Shown here in pieces: positions 27,531-35,342 of a stretch of DNA of 64,000 nt (position 1 is the stretch's first letter; every line of letters begins with the position of its first letter). Position numbers and translations under genes: made by a program. The notes beneath the pieces were generated by a model. The model saw only the letters and a list, made by a program, of their open reading frames with translations. It did no database searches and was not told the origin of the DNA. The stretch covers positions 866,013-930,012 of the forward strand of contig NZ_DS499577.1 of assembly GCF_000154465.1 (NCBI RefSeq). The letters are read 5' to 3'. The stretch is from Alistipes putredinis DSM 17216 (GTDB lineage: Bacteria; Bacteroidota; Bacteroidia; Bacteroidales; Rikenellaceae).

Positions 27531-27914
27531 ATGAAACGACTAATAATTTTGTTAATCGGACTTTTCTTTATTGTTTCCTGTTGTAGTGTCAGGCCCGGCA
27601 AACTGACCGGTAAATGGTTTCGAAGTACAACTTGTGTAGATGATGCAAGAACTCCTGGATTATATGTTTACTTTTATCCTGATGGCGGCTTTTTGTACCA
27701 AATGGCCTATGCTGACGGAGCTACAGGTGCTTGGCGAATCGAAGGCGATACTGTTATTTTATGGTCTCCGGATTTCAGTATCGTGTTGGATAGTGTTTTG
27801 CTGCCGTACGGCCCACGCTGTTGGCCTAATTTGAATAAATATACAGATGCTACAGAAAATAATCAAAATTGTCGCAAACTAACTAATGAACGAAAAAATT
27901 TGCCTTGTTTTTAA
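27531..27914 (+). CDS. Lipocalin-like small lipoprotein, probably C-terminally truncated
   Basis: A 127-residue lipoprotein (lipobox IVSCC) with the GKLTGKW...GAWRIEGDTVILW pattern of small bacterial lipocalin-like domains. Its last ~30 residues (NLNKYTDATENNQNCRKLTN) become low-complexity where the upstream paralogue continues with KGDTLYPVLKNGKSLIEYLY, so the true C-terminus has probably been lost. Function unknown. The following region changes composition and strand. Confidence 0.65.
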   Translation: MKRLIILLIGLFFIVSCCSVRPGKLTGKWFRSTTCVDDARTPGLYVYFYPDGGFLYQMAYADGATGAWRIEGDTVILWSPDFSIVLDSVLLPYGPRCWPNLNKYTDATENNQNCRKLTNERKNLPCF

Positions 27915-28005
27915 TCTGAAATTTTATGTATAAGGGAAAACGCCGCATTTTTTCGGCCCTTTCTCCTTAACCTTTATAGATACGATGCAATTCAATTCCA
28001 CCGAA

Positions 28006-28458
28006 TTATTTTACAAACTGCATCAGATAGTTTTCGCAAAATCCAGCTAACGGGAATTTCACCATCTCGTTCCGTCCGTCGGGTGTGGTGTATTGGAATA
28101 GGATTGTATCGGCTTTCACGTGGTAGTCGAACAAATTCACCTTTTCGCCCGTTCCCTCGATTTGTGCCTCGTTAGCCGTCATTGTGCCGATTATCCCGTC
28201 CATATCTTCGAGTTCGCATTTTCATCCAAATATGTATTGTCGGTTCTTTGTAAGGACAATTTCGACGGGTTTTGTAATGTCTGCCATATTAGGGGCAAAC
28301 AAGTAGATAAATGTTTCGGGAAATATTTCGTCTTTGGGTTTTCCTACAAGCAGGACTATTCCCTCTGTTTGGCTCCATTTAACCGCCTTTTGGATTATCT
28401 GTTTATCCTCTCATGCGTCGGTCTTTCATTCAGTTTTAGGTTGTTTGTATCTGTTCAT
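28006..28458 (-). CDS. Hypothetical protein with three in-frame TGA codons (recoded or decayed)
   Basis: From the ATG at 28458 the frame reads MNRYKQPKTE-TGA-KTDA-TGA-EDKQIIQKAVKW, continues openly, meets TGA again at codon 79 (YIFG-TGA-KCELED) and ends at 28006 after 150 codons. The TGA codons lie at 28426-28428, 28411-28413 and 28222-28224. There is no TAA, TAG or frameshift, and composition is protein-like on both sides of each TGA. One ordinary TGG (codon 28) is present. Reading TGA as Trp gives plausible EWKTDAWEDK. The same feature occurs in the replication genes 2 kb away. Family unknown. Confidence 0.55.
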
Positions 28459-28563
28459 TTTAGCTAAAATTTAATTGTTATTTATCTTTTAAGATCGAGA
28501 AACGGTGCAAGGTCTTTTGCAGTATAAAGATAAGATTATTAGCGAAATAAACAAAATAAGAAA

Positions 28564-28683
28564 GTGACAAACTCTGCAAAAGGGTCTTATAGATTAACCT
28601 TTTCACAAAGTCTGTCACTCGGAATAGAAAGGACAAACTTACACAAACAGTTTAATTTATAGACCGTTTTCCAAAGTCTGTCC
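28564..28683. repeat. Two tandem long-loop inverted repeats
   Basis: Unit 1 (28564-28618) opens with GTGACAAACT and closes with AGTCTGTCAC. Unit 2 (28631-28683) opens with GGACAAACTT and closes with AAGTCTGTCC. Each pair is complementary except one base, with loops of about 33-35 nt, and the two units resemble each other (the inner part has TTATAGA...CCTTTTC or TTATAGACCGTTTTC). They lie in the gap between the recoded gene and the lipoprotein gene and could be recombination, replication or regulatory sites. Confidence 0.65.
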
Positions 28684-28700
28684 TAATATTTTGTCTTTTT

Positions 28701-29156
28701 TTATTTTATCCTTTTGTACGTTTCAGTTTCTTCAAATTTTTCGTGTGCATCCTCTCCACTACGGAATAAAACAAGTTGTGATTGAGATAGTTTCTTAATT
28801 TGAAAAACATTTTGAAATTCACCTGTTGATTCTGTCATTGTGAGTGTGTTGCCATTAACAGAATATGTGAAATGCATGGGCGAGCTATCATCGTTTTTAT
28901 TATCTGAATAGTCGGTTTGCACACAAGTTCCATTTTCATTGAAAGTGTATGTCCAATAATAGTTGCCTTCTGACGTAAGGGGATATGCATCCGACCAATC
29001 ATCTCGTGTACCATCGCTGAACGTCGCCCACCCTTCATAATAAGTAATCTGCCACGTTCCAACAATTGACGCATCCTTGTTGTCATCATCATCGGAACAA
29101 GCCGAGAAAGAAACTACCGCAAACATAGCGGCTACAATAAGAAACAACTTTTTCAT
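28701..29156 (-). CDS. Lipocalin-like lipoprotein
   Basis: A 151-residue lipoprotein (MKKLFLIVAAMFAVVSFSAC) with an acidic tether (DDDDNKD) and a lipocalin-like body: SIVGTWQITYYEG near the start, NYYWTYTFNENGTC, NGNTLTMTES and a terminal basic residue pattern. These domains are common surface proteins in Bacteroides with unknown ligands. All tryptophans use TGG, so this gene follows the standard code although it lies between TGA-bearing genes. A distant promoter at 29416-29446 would give a 250-nt leader. Confidence 0.82.
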   Translation of the reverse strand: MKKLFLIVAAMFAVVSFSACSDDDDNKDASIVGTWQITYYEGWATFSDGTRDDWSDAYPLTSEGNYYWTYTFNENGTCVQTDYSDNKNDDSSPMHFTYSVNGNTLTMTESTGEFQNVFQIKKLSQSQLVLFRSGEDAHEKFEETETYKRIK

Positions 29157-29562
29157 AGTTGCAATAAGTTTAGGTTGTCGCCCAGCACCAACGCGACGGT
29201 TAATTTTTAGATTTAATTAAACAGAAAGCGTGGTGCTGAAAACTTACTTTTGTAGAGAGGCTCTGGTATGCCCTGCGATAAAATAAGCAACAACACCACG
29301 CCGTATCCGTAAAGGATATGACGCGGTAAGATGTTCGCCTATTCTCATCGCTTGAAATTTACCAGATTTCTCTACGAGAATAAGCTACACTTTCCGTGTA
29401 TTCAATATGTTACTGCAAAAGTAGCATATTCAGCGGAAATTGCAAAACATCCTGCCCTTTCGGGTGCTGTTGCTGTGATTAATTGTGCAAAGTTCTTGAA
29501 AACAAAGTTTCTATCCAATAGTCGGGAGTATGGAATCGAAACTTTGTTAGTTGTAAGTTGGG
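29157..29562. other. 406-bp gap with promoter and complementary segments
   Basis: On the minus strand TTTG (29443-29446), 19 bp and TACTTTTG (29416-29423) form a good Bacteroidetes promoter directed at the lipoprotein. The leader contains GTGGTG/CACCAC-rich segments near 29184, 29230 and 29293 that can pair with each other, so it may fold. A + strand TACTTTTG box is at 29246-29253. No gene is supported here. Confidence 0.5.
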
Positions 29563-29859
29563 TTAATCGTTCCCGCAGATTTCTTGTATTACGCCGTCCA
29601 TGTAAATAGCCTGCCCGCTTGTCAGCCGTCCCCACCAACGACACCCTAATTCGTCGATGATGATTTCGCCCTGCTCTTTCAGTCGTTCGGCCAGCCACGG
29701 AGTAACAAGCCACCATTCCAACACCTCGTCCCCATTAAAGGGATAGAGGTATTCCTCGTCGATTTTCCCCGCTTGGATCAGCTCTTCGATAACCGTGCTT
29801 TGTCCCCATAAAACATGGATGTCCGTAATCCGTTTAGCTCTCTCTTGTGTTTCGTACAT
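29563..29859 (-). CDS. Hypothetical protein of mobile-element type
   Basis: A 98-residue acidic protein with an N-terminal helix (MYETQERAKRITDIHVLWGQ) and a Trp-rich body (EVLEWWLVTPWLAERL, GCRWWGRL). All these Trp codons are TGG. I recall such small proteins mainly from Bacteroides conjugative or plasmid segments, but give no name. Neighbours are intergenic AT-rich DNA on both sides. Confidence 0.65.
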   Translation of the reverse strand: MYETQERAKRITDIHVLWGQSTVIEELIQAGKIDEEYLYPFNGDEVLEWWLVTPWLAERLKEQGEIIIDELGCRWWGRLTSGQAIYMDGVIQEICGND

Positions 29860-30070
29860 AGCGGTTAAGTTTTTGTTTATCGCTTATCAGTAGTAATCCA
29901 ACTTCATGTAATATCAATAATCTTATGCTGTTAGATGGTTTCGGGCATAAATAGGGGGTGGTCTGTTTTATGTGGAATCCTATTAATGGAATAGATAAAA
30001 ATTCGGTTTTCCATCCGAAAATGGGGAGGGGTGAAAAATAGGGATTGTCCGCTCGGTCGGGGTATCAAAG

Positions 30071-30100
30071 CAAAACGCCCCGACTATAAAATCGGAGCGT
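30071..30100 (-). terminator. Terminator of the replication gene
   Basis: On the minus strand ACGCTCCGA, an 8-nt loop and TCGGGGCGT (one G-U pair) are followed by TTT, 16 bp after the TAA at 30116. The intact terminator supports the idea that the recoded frame is a real transcription unit. Confidence 0.75.
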
Positions 30101-30115
30101 CTGAACGAAAGTATA

Positions 30116-30940
30116 TTATGTGAGTAGAAAAGATTGTGAATGTAGCTTGTTTGCCTTTATCGGGTCTTGGGTGCATAACACTTTAACGAAATAAGCCAGC
30201 GACACGGATTCGGGAATCATCTTGCACCGTTCATTAAGGGCATAAGTAACCGACAGCGGATTATCGGCCGACAGATTCGTAATGTTGTATTTAGTAAGAA
30301 TCCGATTCATTGCCCGTTCATTTCATTGTGGCGGATTCGTTCCCTTTGTCATGCAGAATCGGCATATTTCATTATAGACGGCGTGTGCCGTGTCTTTCTG
30401 CGGCGGGTTTATAAAGCAATCATCCGTTATTTCGTAGCCGTTCGGCAGGGCCTTAATCAGACCTAATCCGTTACTCTCTTTAATAAGAGCGGAAACCGTA
30501 TTACGATTCATTCCGACAGCATCGGCAATCTGTCCGATATTTCAAAGGAGGATAGAATTCGTATTATTAAGACATATAGCCTTTAATAAGAGCAGAAAGC
30601 CCGCAATTTTCGGCGGGTGGCTCTTTGTAAAGAATCGGTTATCCACGAAATAGAAATCCGTTTGGGGATTGGCTATATAATAGGAATTACGGCGTTTGCA
30701 TCCGTCGATTATGCGGGTTGTAACCTGCATTGCTCCGCACTCCTTTAATCGTTGGACAGACCGTTTGACGGTACGGATATTTACTCCCGTTATTTGGGAC
30801 AGCCTTTCTTCCGTTATATGGCTTGTCTGTGTCTTGTAGTCCGATTTGCATTTAATCGTTGCTCAAACGTAAATGTCGGTCGGTTTGCCGTTGCCCGTCT
30901 GAAGCTGGCAAATTGATTTTGGAATCGTTGTATAATTCAT
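30116..30940 (-). CDS. Plasmid replication initiator-like winged-helix protein with three in-frame TGA codons
   Basis: From the ATG at 30940 a single frame of 275 codons runs to the TAA at 30116, broken only by TGA at codons 26, 133 and 206 (30863-30865, 30542-30544, 30323-30325). The pieces read MNYTTIPKSICQLQTGNGK, ..RLSQITGVNIRTVKRSVQRL, ..NIGQIADAVGMNRNTVSALI and ..NERAMNRILTKYNI, i.e. two helix-turn-helix or winged-helix units as in plasmid initiators. The frame has no TGG at all, so every Trp would be TGA (DIYV-W-ATIK, ILL-W-NIGQ, NPPQ-W-NERA). Either the gene is TGA-recoded or it carries opal mutations. A terminator follows. Confidence 0.7.
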
Positions 30941-31070
30941 CGTTAGCGACGTAATTAGTAAATAGTATTTCTTTTGTTTTTAATAATTTCCGAAAGCAGG
31001 CGGAGCCTAATGCGGCTTTGGCGGCTTTTCGGTTGTCGAATCATTTGTTTTGCGTTACATAGTACAGCAT
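30852..31070 (-). CDS. Small protein overlapping the initiator start, one in-frame TGA
   Basis: From the ATG at 31070 the frame reads MLYYVTQNK-TGA-FDNRKAAKAALGSACFRKL, then KTKEILFTNYVANDELY, and ends with TAA at 30852 (72 codons plus stop). TGA is codon 10 (31041-31043); Trp there gives the plausible NKWFDNRK. The C-terminal 29 codons overlap the start of the initiator gene in another frame, as in compact plasmid replicons. Basic residues suggest nucleic-acid binding, perhaps replication control; this is inference. Confidence 0.6.
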
Positions 31071-31330
31071 AGTCTGAAAATCGGGTTTGAGGCTCTTCAG
31101 AGCCGAGAGCCTAAATTAGGTGTTGGTTGGGTAGGTAGTGGTATAAGTGCCACTTTTGAGCACGAAGCAGGGGACAGATTTAGGCATCGCCCTTATCCCT
31201 CTTGCTGGCTTCTGTAAAGGTACAGAGGTTATTTTCAGCAAACAAATGAATCGGGGAATTCTTTATCGGGAGCCGAAATGAGGGCTTTTCAGCGAAATTC
31301 GCTAAATTTGGAAATAAAATAATTTGGATT

Positions 31331-32134
31331 ATGAGTATTAGAACCGACGATTTAGGATTTGTCTTTTATGAAGCCGACGAACAAGAAGAAAAAGAGTTGG
31401 AATATGTATATGCGATTACCGATTCTTGGAATTATATGGGTGATGAAGTCATAGACACTTTCCCACGCAGATTTTGGGATAGGGTCTGTCAGGAGAAGAT
31501 AAAAGCCCCGTTTACAAAAGAAATGTTTTTGCAGGAAACGGATATTATAGCGACAATTAAAGGCTTCGGATTGGACGTAAATAAATTTTGGTGGGCTGTG
31601 CTGTTTGTTTACGATTGGTCGATTGAAAAGTTTACCAAATGTTTTTGGGTTAAACTCCCGCCAAAATCATTAACCAAAATATTGGACTATATCGGAGATT
31701 CAAAAGATTTTGAGATTACATTCCGCGTAAAGGGTAAAAAGAGCCGCGAAGCAGACCCAAATGTAAAAGCAGCAGTTATGTATGGATTAAGGCAAAAACT
31801 CAAAGAGTGGAAAGACAAGGAGTTTTACCGCATAATAGATCATTCTACCTACACAACGACATTCACAAATTCATCCTATTATATGTGCTTTGCGGCGGAT
31901 AAGTTCAAACATCTGTTCGATGCTTTGAAATTGCCGAATCGAGGTGCGGCGAATGAACACAGATGCGATAAAGAGGTATCTTATAATAAAATGTTGCTTA
32001 TTTCCCGTCTGTTCTATTTTATGCGGCTGACACGAAATGTAAACTTTAAGGATAGCGATGAATCGCTGAAAGGAGTGCTGAAAACCTATGCAAACAAGCT
32101 GCCGCATACTGAATCCGCTATCTATGGATTTTAG
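31331..32134 (+). CDS. Hypothetical protein
   Basis: A 267-residue soluble protein, unrecognised. It starts with an acidic region (SIRTDDLGFVFYEADEQEEK), has a Trp-rich middle (VNKFWWAVLFVYDWSIEKF) and a basic C-terminal half (RLFYFMRLTRNVNFKDSD). All Trp codons are TGG. A TAAATTTG box lies at 31303-31310. The 260 bp before it contain two short inverted repeats (around 31096 and 31140) but no gene. It ends 120 bp before the insertion element. Confidence 0.75.
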   Translation: MSIRTDDLGFVFYEADEQEEKELEYVYAITDSWNYMGDEVIDTFPRRFWDRVCQEKIKAPFTKEMFLQETDIIATIKGFGLDVNKFWWAVLFVYDWSIEKFTKCFWVKLPPKSLTKILDYIGDSKDFEITFRVKGKKSREADPNVKAAVMYGLRQKLKEWKDKEFYRIIDHSTYTTTFTNSSYYMCFAADKFKHLFDALKLPNRGAANEHRCDKEVSYNKMLLISRLFYFMRLTRNVNFKDSDESLKGVLKTYANKLPHTESAIYGF

Positions 32135-32256
32135 GGAGTAGGAAATGGGCTGTTTTTTACTCCCTGCAAAGGGTCGCTGACAATAGTATTTTTGCAGTGT
32201 CGAATGGGATAAACCCGACGACCTGCAAACGCTTGGGCAAGGGATGCAGCATAATT

Positions 32257-33963
32257 TAGGGATAGTCATTTAATTCCTTCAATTTGAATTAACCAGCAGA
32301 CTTTCCCTTATTTTTCCGATCATACTCATCGTTTTTTATATCATCGGCTCTGTTTTTAGGGCCGATTTTTTCATTTTCAGTCACGTCTGGAGCTACCACT
32401 CCCGTAAAGTCGTGTTCCATGCGTGGAACATCAGGCTGCAAGAGCTACTTGGACTGACTCTCGTCTTGCAAGGTTTACCACATTTGCTGTGTGGATACCG
32501 AAGAAGATCAGCATGATCTCTGTCGATTTTATCCTTGCAGCAATCTTTCGCAGACCATAATGCTCCTTCTGAGTTCCAAAAGAGCCTTCCATTGCTGTAG
32601 CTCGAACGCGTGCAAGTTCTCGTTTAGTAGCGTTCTTAACTTCATTCTTTCCAGTTCGTCCTTTCTGAGTGAATGAGGTTTCAATACCATTCTCCTTGCA
32701 GAAAGTTCTGTTGTCATTACCCGAGTAACCCTGGTCGCCACCTATCTTTTTTACATCAACGCCTGTAAGTTTCTTCGACAATGACACACAGTGCTTAAGT
32801 CTCGTTCCTTCATTGAATGCATTGAATGATAGCTTCTCAATAAACGATATTCCGTCAATCAATATGTTGTTGCACTTCGCTCCAAATTCGACTATCTTGG
32901 TCTCCTTGCCTCTGACTATCGGTCTGATGTAAGGCTTGCTGAGACTTACAATACGGTTAGGGATACTCTCACGAGAGTCACCACTCTTGAAGTGGTTCTT
33001 CTGCTGACGATATACCCTTGTGACAGTCTCAAGCATATCCAACTGCTTGTAATTCAATAGTTCTTCATCCGGATGGACGCGCATCTGTCTGCGGATTTCT
33101 CCCAGTATCTTGCCCAGCAATGCAAGCAGTCTCATTATCATCTTTCTGGTCTGCTTATGAGTATGTTTGCGCTGCTTCCTATATGCCAGGTTCGCCTTGT
33201 CGATATCATTGTACTTTGTTCTCATTCGATGCTCACCAAGCTGAGAACTGATACCGCACATCATCTTGTATGCTCTATCTACACATTCCCAAAGCAACTT
33301 CACGTCAGTTGGAAAGCGCATCAGGCTTTCATAGCAGCTGGCATCTGTATAGACAGTATCAAGGTTCTTCATGTACGGCTTCCATGCATCTGCAAGTACC
33401 TTCTGCTGCTCCTGAATCTTCAGTTTCTTGGACAATTCTACCAGAATGCTGTCGATCAGCTTGTAGTTTGTCAACTGGTTCTCAGGACTGATCCTGATCC
33501 CGCAGAAGATCTGATAATGGATGTTTCCATTCAACGCATCCATCAGCTTCGGAGCTGACAATCCTGTATACATCTTCAAGAACGCCAACGCCACCTTGCC
33601 CTCAGGTGTGAAGAAGGACTTTCGTCCTCGCTTCACTCTCAAACTCTTCGGCTTCTCTTCTACTAAACCGAACGATATCGCCATCTCTCGAAGAGGAAGA
33701 AGTGACTTGATCCGTCCAAGTTCCGATGTTTTGAAGCTCTCTTCGTATCGCTGATAAAAATCAAACTCTGTAAATGCAATCTCTTGCTGAATGTCAGATA
33801 AATTTCGTACTTTTGCCATGAGTTATTTTTGCTCATTTCCTCCGAAAGTCACTTTTCCAGGGTGTTCGGAGGAATTTTTAATTCCTGTAGCTAAGATATG
33901 AAATTTTTATCACATTGACAATCAATTTGTTATAATTTTAAGCCTATTTCGCGACTGTCCCTA
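32257..33963 (-). mobile_element. Insertion sequence with IS5/IS1182-type transposase
   Basis: A ~1.7-kb element bounded by imperfect inverted repeats: TAGGGATAGTC at 32257-32267 and its counterpart GACTGTCCCTA at 33953-33963. It encodes one intact transposase. The right end supplies the TAG stop of the neighbouring 109-residue gene. I could not see a clear target duplication. A hairpin with T6 on the + strand (32343-32372) inside the left end may block read-through. Boundaries are inferred from the repeats only. Confidence 0.7.
32431..33819 (-). CDS. IS5/IS1182-type DDE transposase
   Basis: A 462-residue transposase with an N-terminal DUF772-like region (FTPEGKVALAFLKMYTGLSA, then NGNIHYQIFCGI) and a DDE core: LDTVYTDASCYES, later VKKIGGDQGYSGN, and the C-terminal ARVRATAMEGSFGTQKEHYG with the catalytic glutamate context. 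The middle is a basic helical insert (RKQRKHTHKQTRKMIMRL). It is full-length and uninterrupted, so the element may be active. Confidence 0.9.
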   Translation of the reverse strand: MAKVRNLSDIQQEIAFTEFDFYQRYEESFKTSELGRIKSLLPLREMAISFGLVEEKPKSLRVKRGRKSFFTPEGKVALAFLKMYTGLSAPKLMDALNGNIHYQIFCGIRISPENQLTNYKLIDSILVELSKKLKIQEQQKVLADAWKPYMKNLDTVYTDASCYESLMRFPTDVKLLWECVDRAYKMMCGISSQLGEHRMRTKYNDIDKANLAYRKQRKHTHKQTRKMIMRLLALLGKILGEIRRQMRVHPDEELLNYKQLDMLETVTRVYRQQKNHFKSGDSRESIPNRIVSLSKPYIRPIVRGKETKIVEFGAKCNNILIDGISFIEKLSFNAFNEGTRLKHCVSLSKKLTGVDVKKIGGDQGYSGNDNRTFCKENGIETSFTQKGRTGKNEVKNATKRELARVRATAMEGSFGTQKEHYGLRKIAARIKSTEIMLIFFGIHTANVVNLARRESVQVALAA

Positions 33964-34290
33964 CTTACCTTTTCTTAATTCATCAAGCCTCTGCATCGCA
34001 CCGCTGAACTTCTCACCAAACATCATATCATCGGGCAAAACAAACCAGGTGGGAATACCTCTCGACTGTGGATTACCTATACATTCATCTTGCCCGTTCT
34101 GTTTGCGGTAATCGTCCCATTCACTATAAGCGATGTTCCAACGAATACCTAATTTATAGGTATTTTCCCATTTAATAATAGCCAGTGAATAGGCCGGATC
34201 ATCTTTGCCGTCATAAATCACTTCTACAACTTCAACCACCCCTTTAGGGGAATTTATAAACTTCGGATTTTTATACGAATAAGTGCTCAT
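33961..34290 (-). CDS. Hypothetical protein ending in the IS boundary
   Basis: A 109-residue protein (SYKNPKFINSPKGVVEVVEV, then IRWNIAYSEWDDYRKQNGQD). Its TAG stop at 33961-33963 coincides with the end of the insertion sequence, so the original C-terminus may have been cut or the insertion may sit exactly at the gene end. No family recognised. It is divergent from parA across a 287-bp gap containing the CGGTAC motif cluster. Confidence 0.7.
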   Translation of the reverse strand: MSTYSYKNPKFINSPKGVVEVVEVIYDGKDDPAYSLAIIKWENTYKLGIRWNIAYSEWDDYRKQNGQDECIGNPQSRGIPTWFVLPDDMMFGEKFSGAMQRLDELRKGK

Positions 34291-34407
34291 GTCTTTTATT
34301 TTTTATTTATAGCACACAAAGATACTCAAAAACAAATATATACATATATACATACGTATGATTAACGTATAAAAACATTTATGGTTATTCTAATCTTTGA
34401 TTAATTC

Positions 34408-34476
34408 CGGTACAGAAACAAAACGTACCGAAAGACGGAAACAGGATTTATTTCGGTACGCTTCCCCGATCGGTAC
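34408..34476. repeat. Cluster of four CGGTAC/GTACCG motifs upstream of parA
   Basis: CGGTAC occurs at 34408, 34454 and 34471, and its complement GTACCG at 34425. The cluster lies about 100 bp before the parA start, where partition systems carry centromere or operator repeats. A second AT-rich repeat block (AGTATTTTAG and AGTATATTAG-like units, 34511-34534) adjoins the promoter. Confidence 0.55.
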
Positions 34477-34537
34477 AAAAAACACGCAAAAAACGAGAAA
34501 TACTACTTTTAGTATTTTAGTATATTAGTATTTTAAC

Positions 34538-34545
34538 TATATTTG
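34538..34545 (+). promoter_or_regulatory. parA promoter -7 box
   Basis: TATATTTG matches the Bacteroidetes -7 element 32 bp before the parA ATG. The upstream element is hidden in the AGTATTTTA repeats, suggesting autorepression by ParA, which is inference. Confidence 0.5.
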
Positions 34546-34577
34546 CGGACATGACAACCATTTAAAAAACTGAATTT

Positions 34578-35338
34578 ATGAGCAAAGCAAAAGTAATCTC
34601 CGTATTGAATCACAAGGGGGGAGTAGGAAAGACCACAACCACGATCAACCTGGGCGGCGCGTTACGTCAAAAAGGGTACAAGGTTCTTTTGATCGACCTT
34701 GACGGGCAGGCCAACCTGACCGAATCGCTGGGCTTCTCCGCGGAGCTTCCCCAAACGATCTACGGCGCGATGAAAGGCGAATACGACCTGCCGATCTACG
34801 AGCATAAGGACGGTCTTAGCGTCGTTCCCTCCTGCCTGGATCTCTCGGCCGTTGAAACGGAGTTAATCAACGAGGCCGGGCGGGAACTTATCTTAGCCCA
34901 CCTTATCAAGGGCCAAAAGGAAAAATTCGATTATATCCTGATCGACTGCCCCCCCCCTCGCTGTCGCTGCTCACGCTTAACGCACTGACGGCCTCGGATC
35001 GGTTGATTATCCCGGTTCAGGCTCAATTCCTGGCAATGCGTGGAATGGCCAAACTTATGCAGGTCGTCCACAAGGTGCAGCAACGTTTGAACTCGGATCT
35101 TTCGATCGCCGGGGTCCTGATAACCCAGTACGACGGAAGAAAGAACCTGAACAAGAGCGTTTCGGAACTGGTACAGGAAACATTCCAGGGCAAAGTGTTC
35201 AGCACCCATATACGCAACGCCATTACGCTGGCCGAAGCCCCGACACAAGGGCAGGATATTTTTCACTATGCCCCAAAATCTGCCGGGGCAGAGGACTACG
35301 AGAAGGTATGTAACGAACTGCTAACAGAAATAAAGTAA
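34578..35338 (+). pseudogene. parA: ParA-family ATPase, frameshifted at a C9 tract
   Basis: The first frame (34578-34988) holds the deviant Walker A (NHKGGVGKTTTTINLG), switch region LIDLDGQANLTESLG and the start of Walker B (YILIDCPP). A run of nine C at 34949-34957 then shifts the frame; the domain resumes in the other frame (ASDRLIIPVQAQFLAMRG, then IAGVLITQYDGRKNLNKSV) to 35338. Seven C would give the normal DCPPSLSLLTLNALTA. Together the halves make a complete ~250-residue ParA, which segregates plasmids or elements. Slippage, decay or assembly error are all possible. Confidence 0.85.
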
Positions 35339-35342
35339 CCAT

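Noticed and set aside
29402..29716. Minus-strand 104-codon frame overlapping the Trp-rich gene
   Set aside because: It overlaps the better-supported gene at 29563-29859 and the promoter region, with an Arg-rich shadow-like composition.
27915..31330. Explaining the TGA codons by general G-to-A hypermutation
   Set aside because: Many GG dinucleotides (ACG GGC, ACG GGA, AAA CGG) remain intact in the same genes, and no TAG or TAA arose, so a broad GG-targeting process does not fit.
32140..32280. Short frame VEWDKPDDLQTLGQGMQHNL reading into the IS left end
   Set aside because: It has no start codon, meets TAG just upstream and is too short to name; it may be a fragment of a gene cut by the IS, but this is not supportable.
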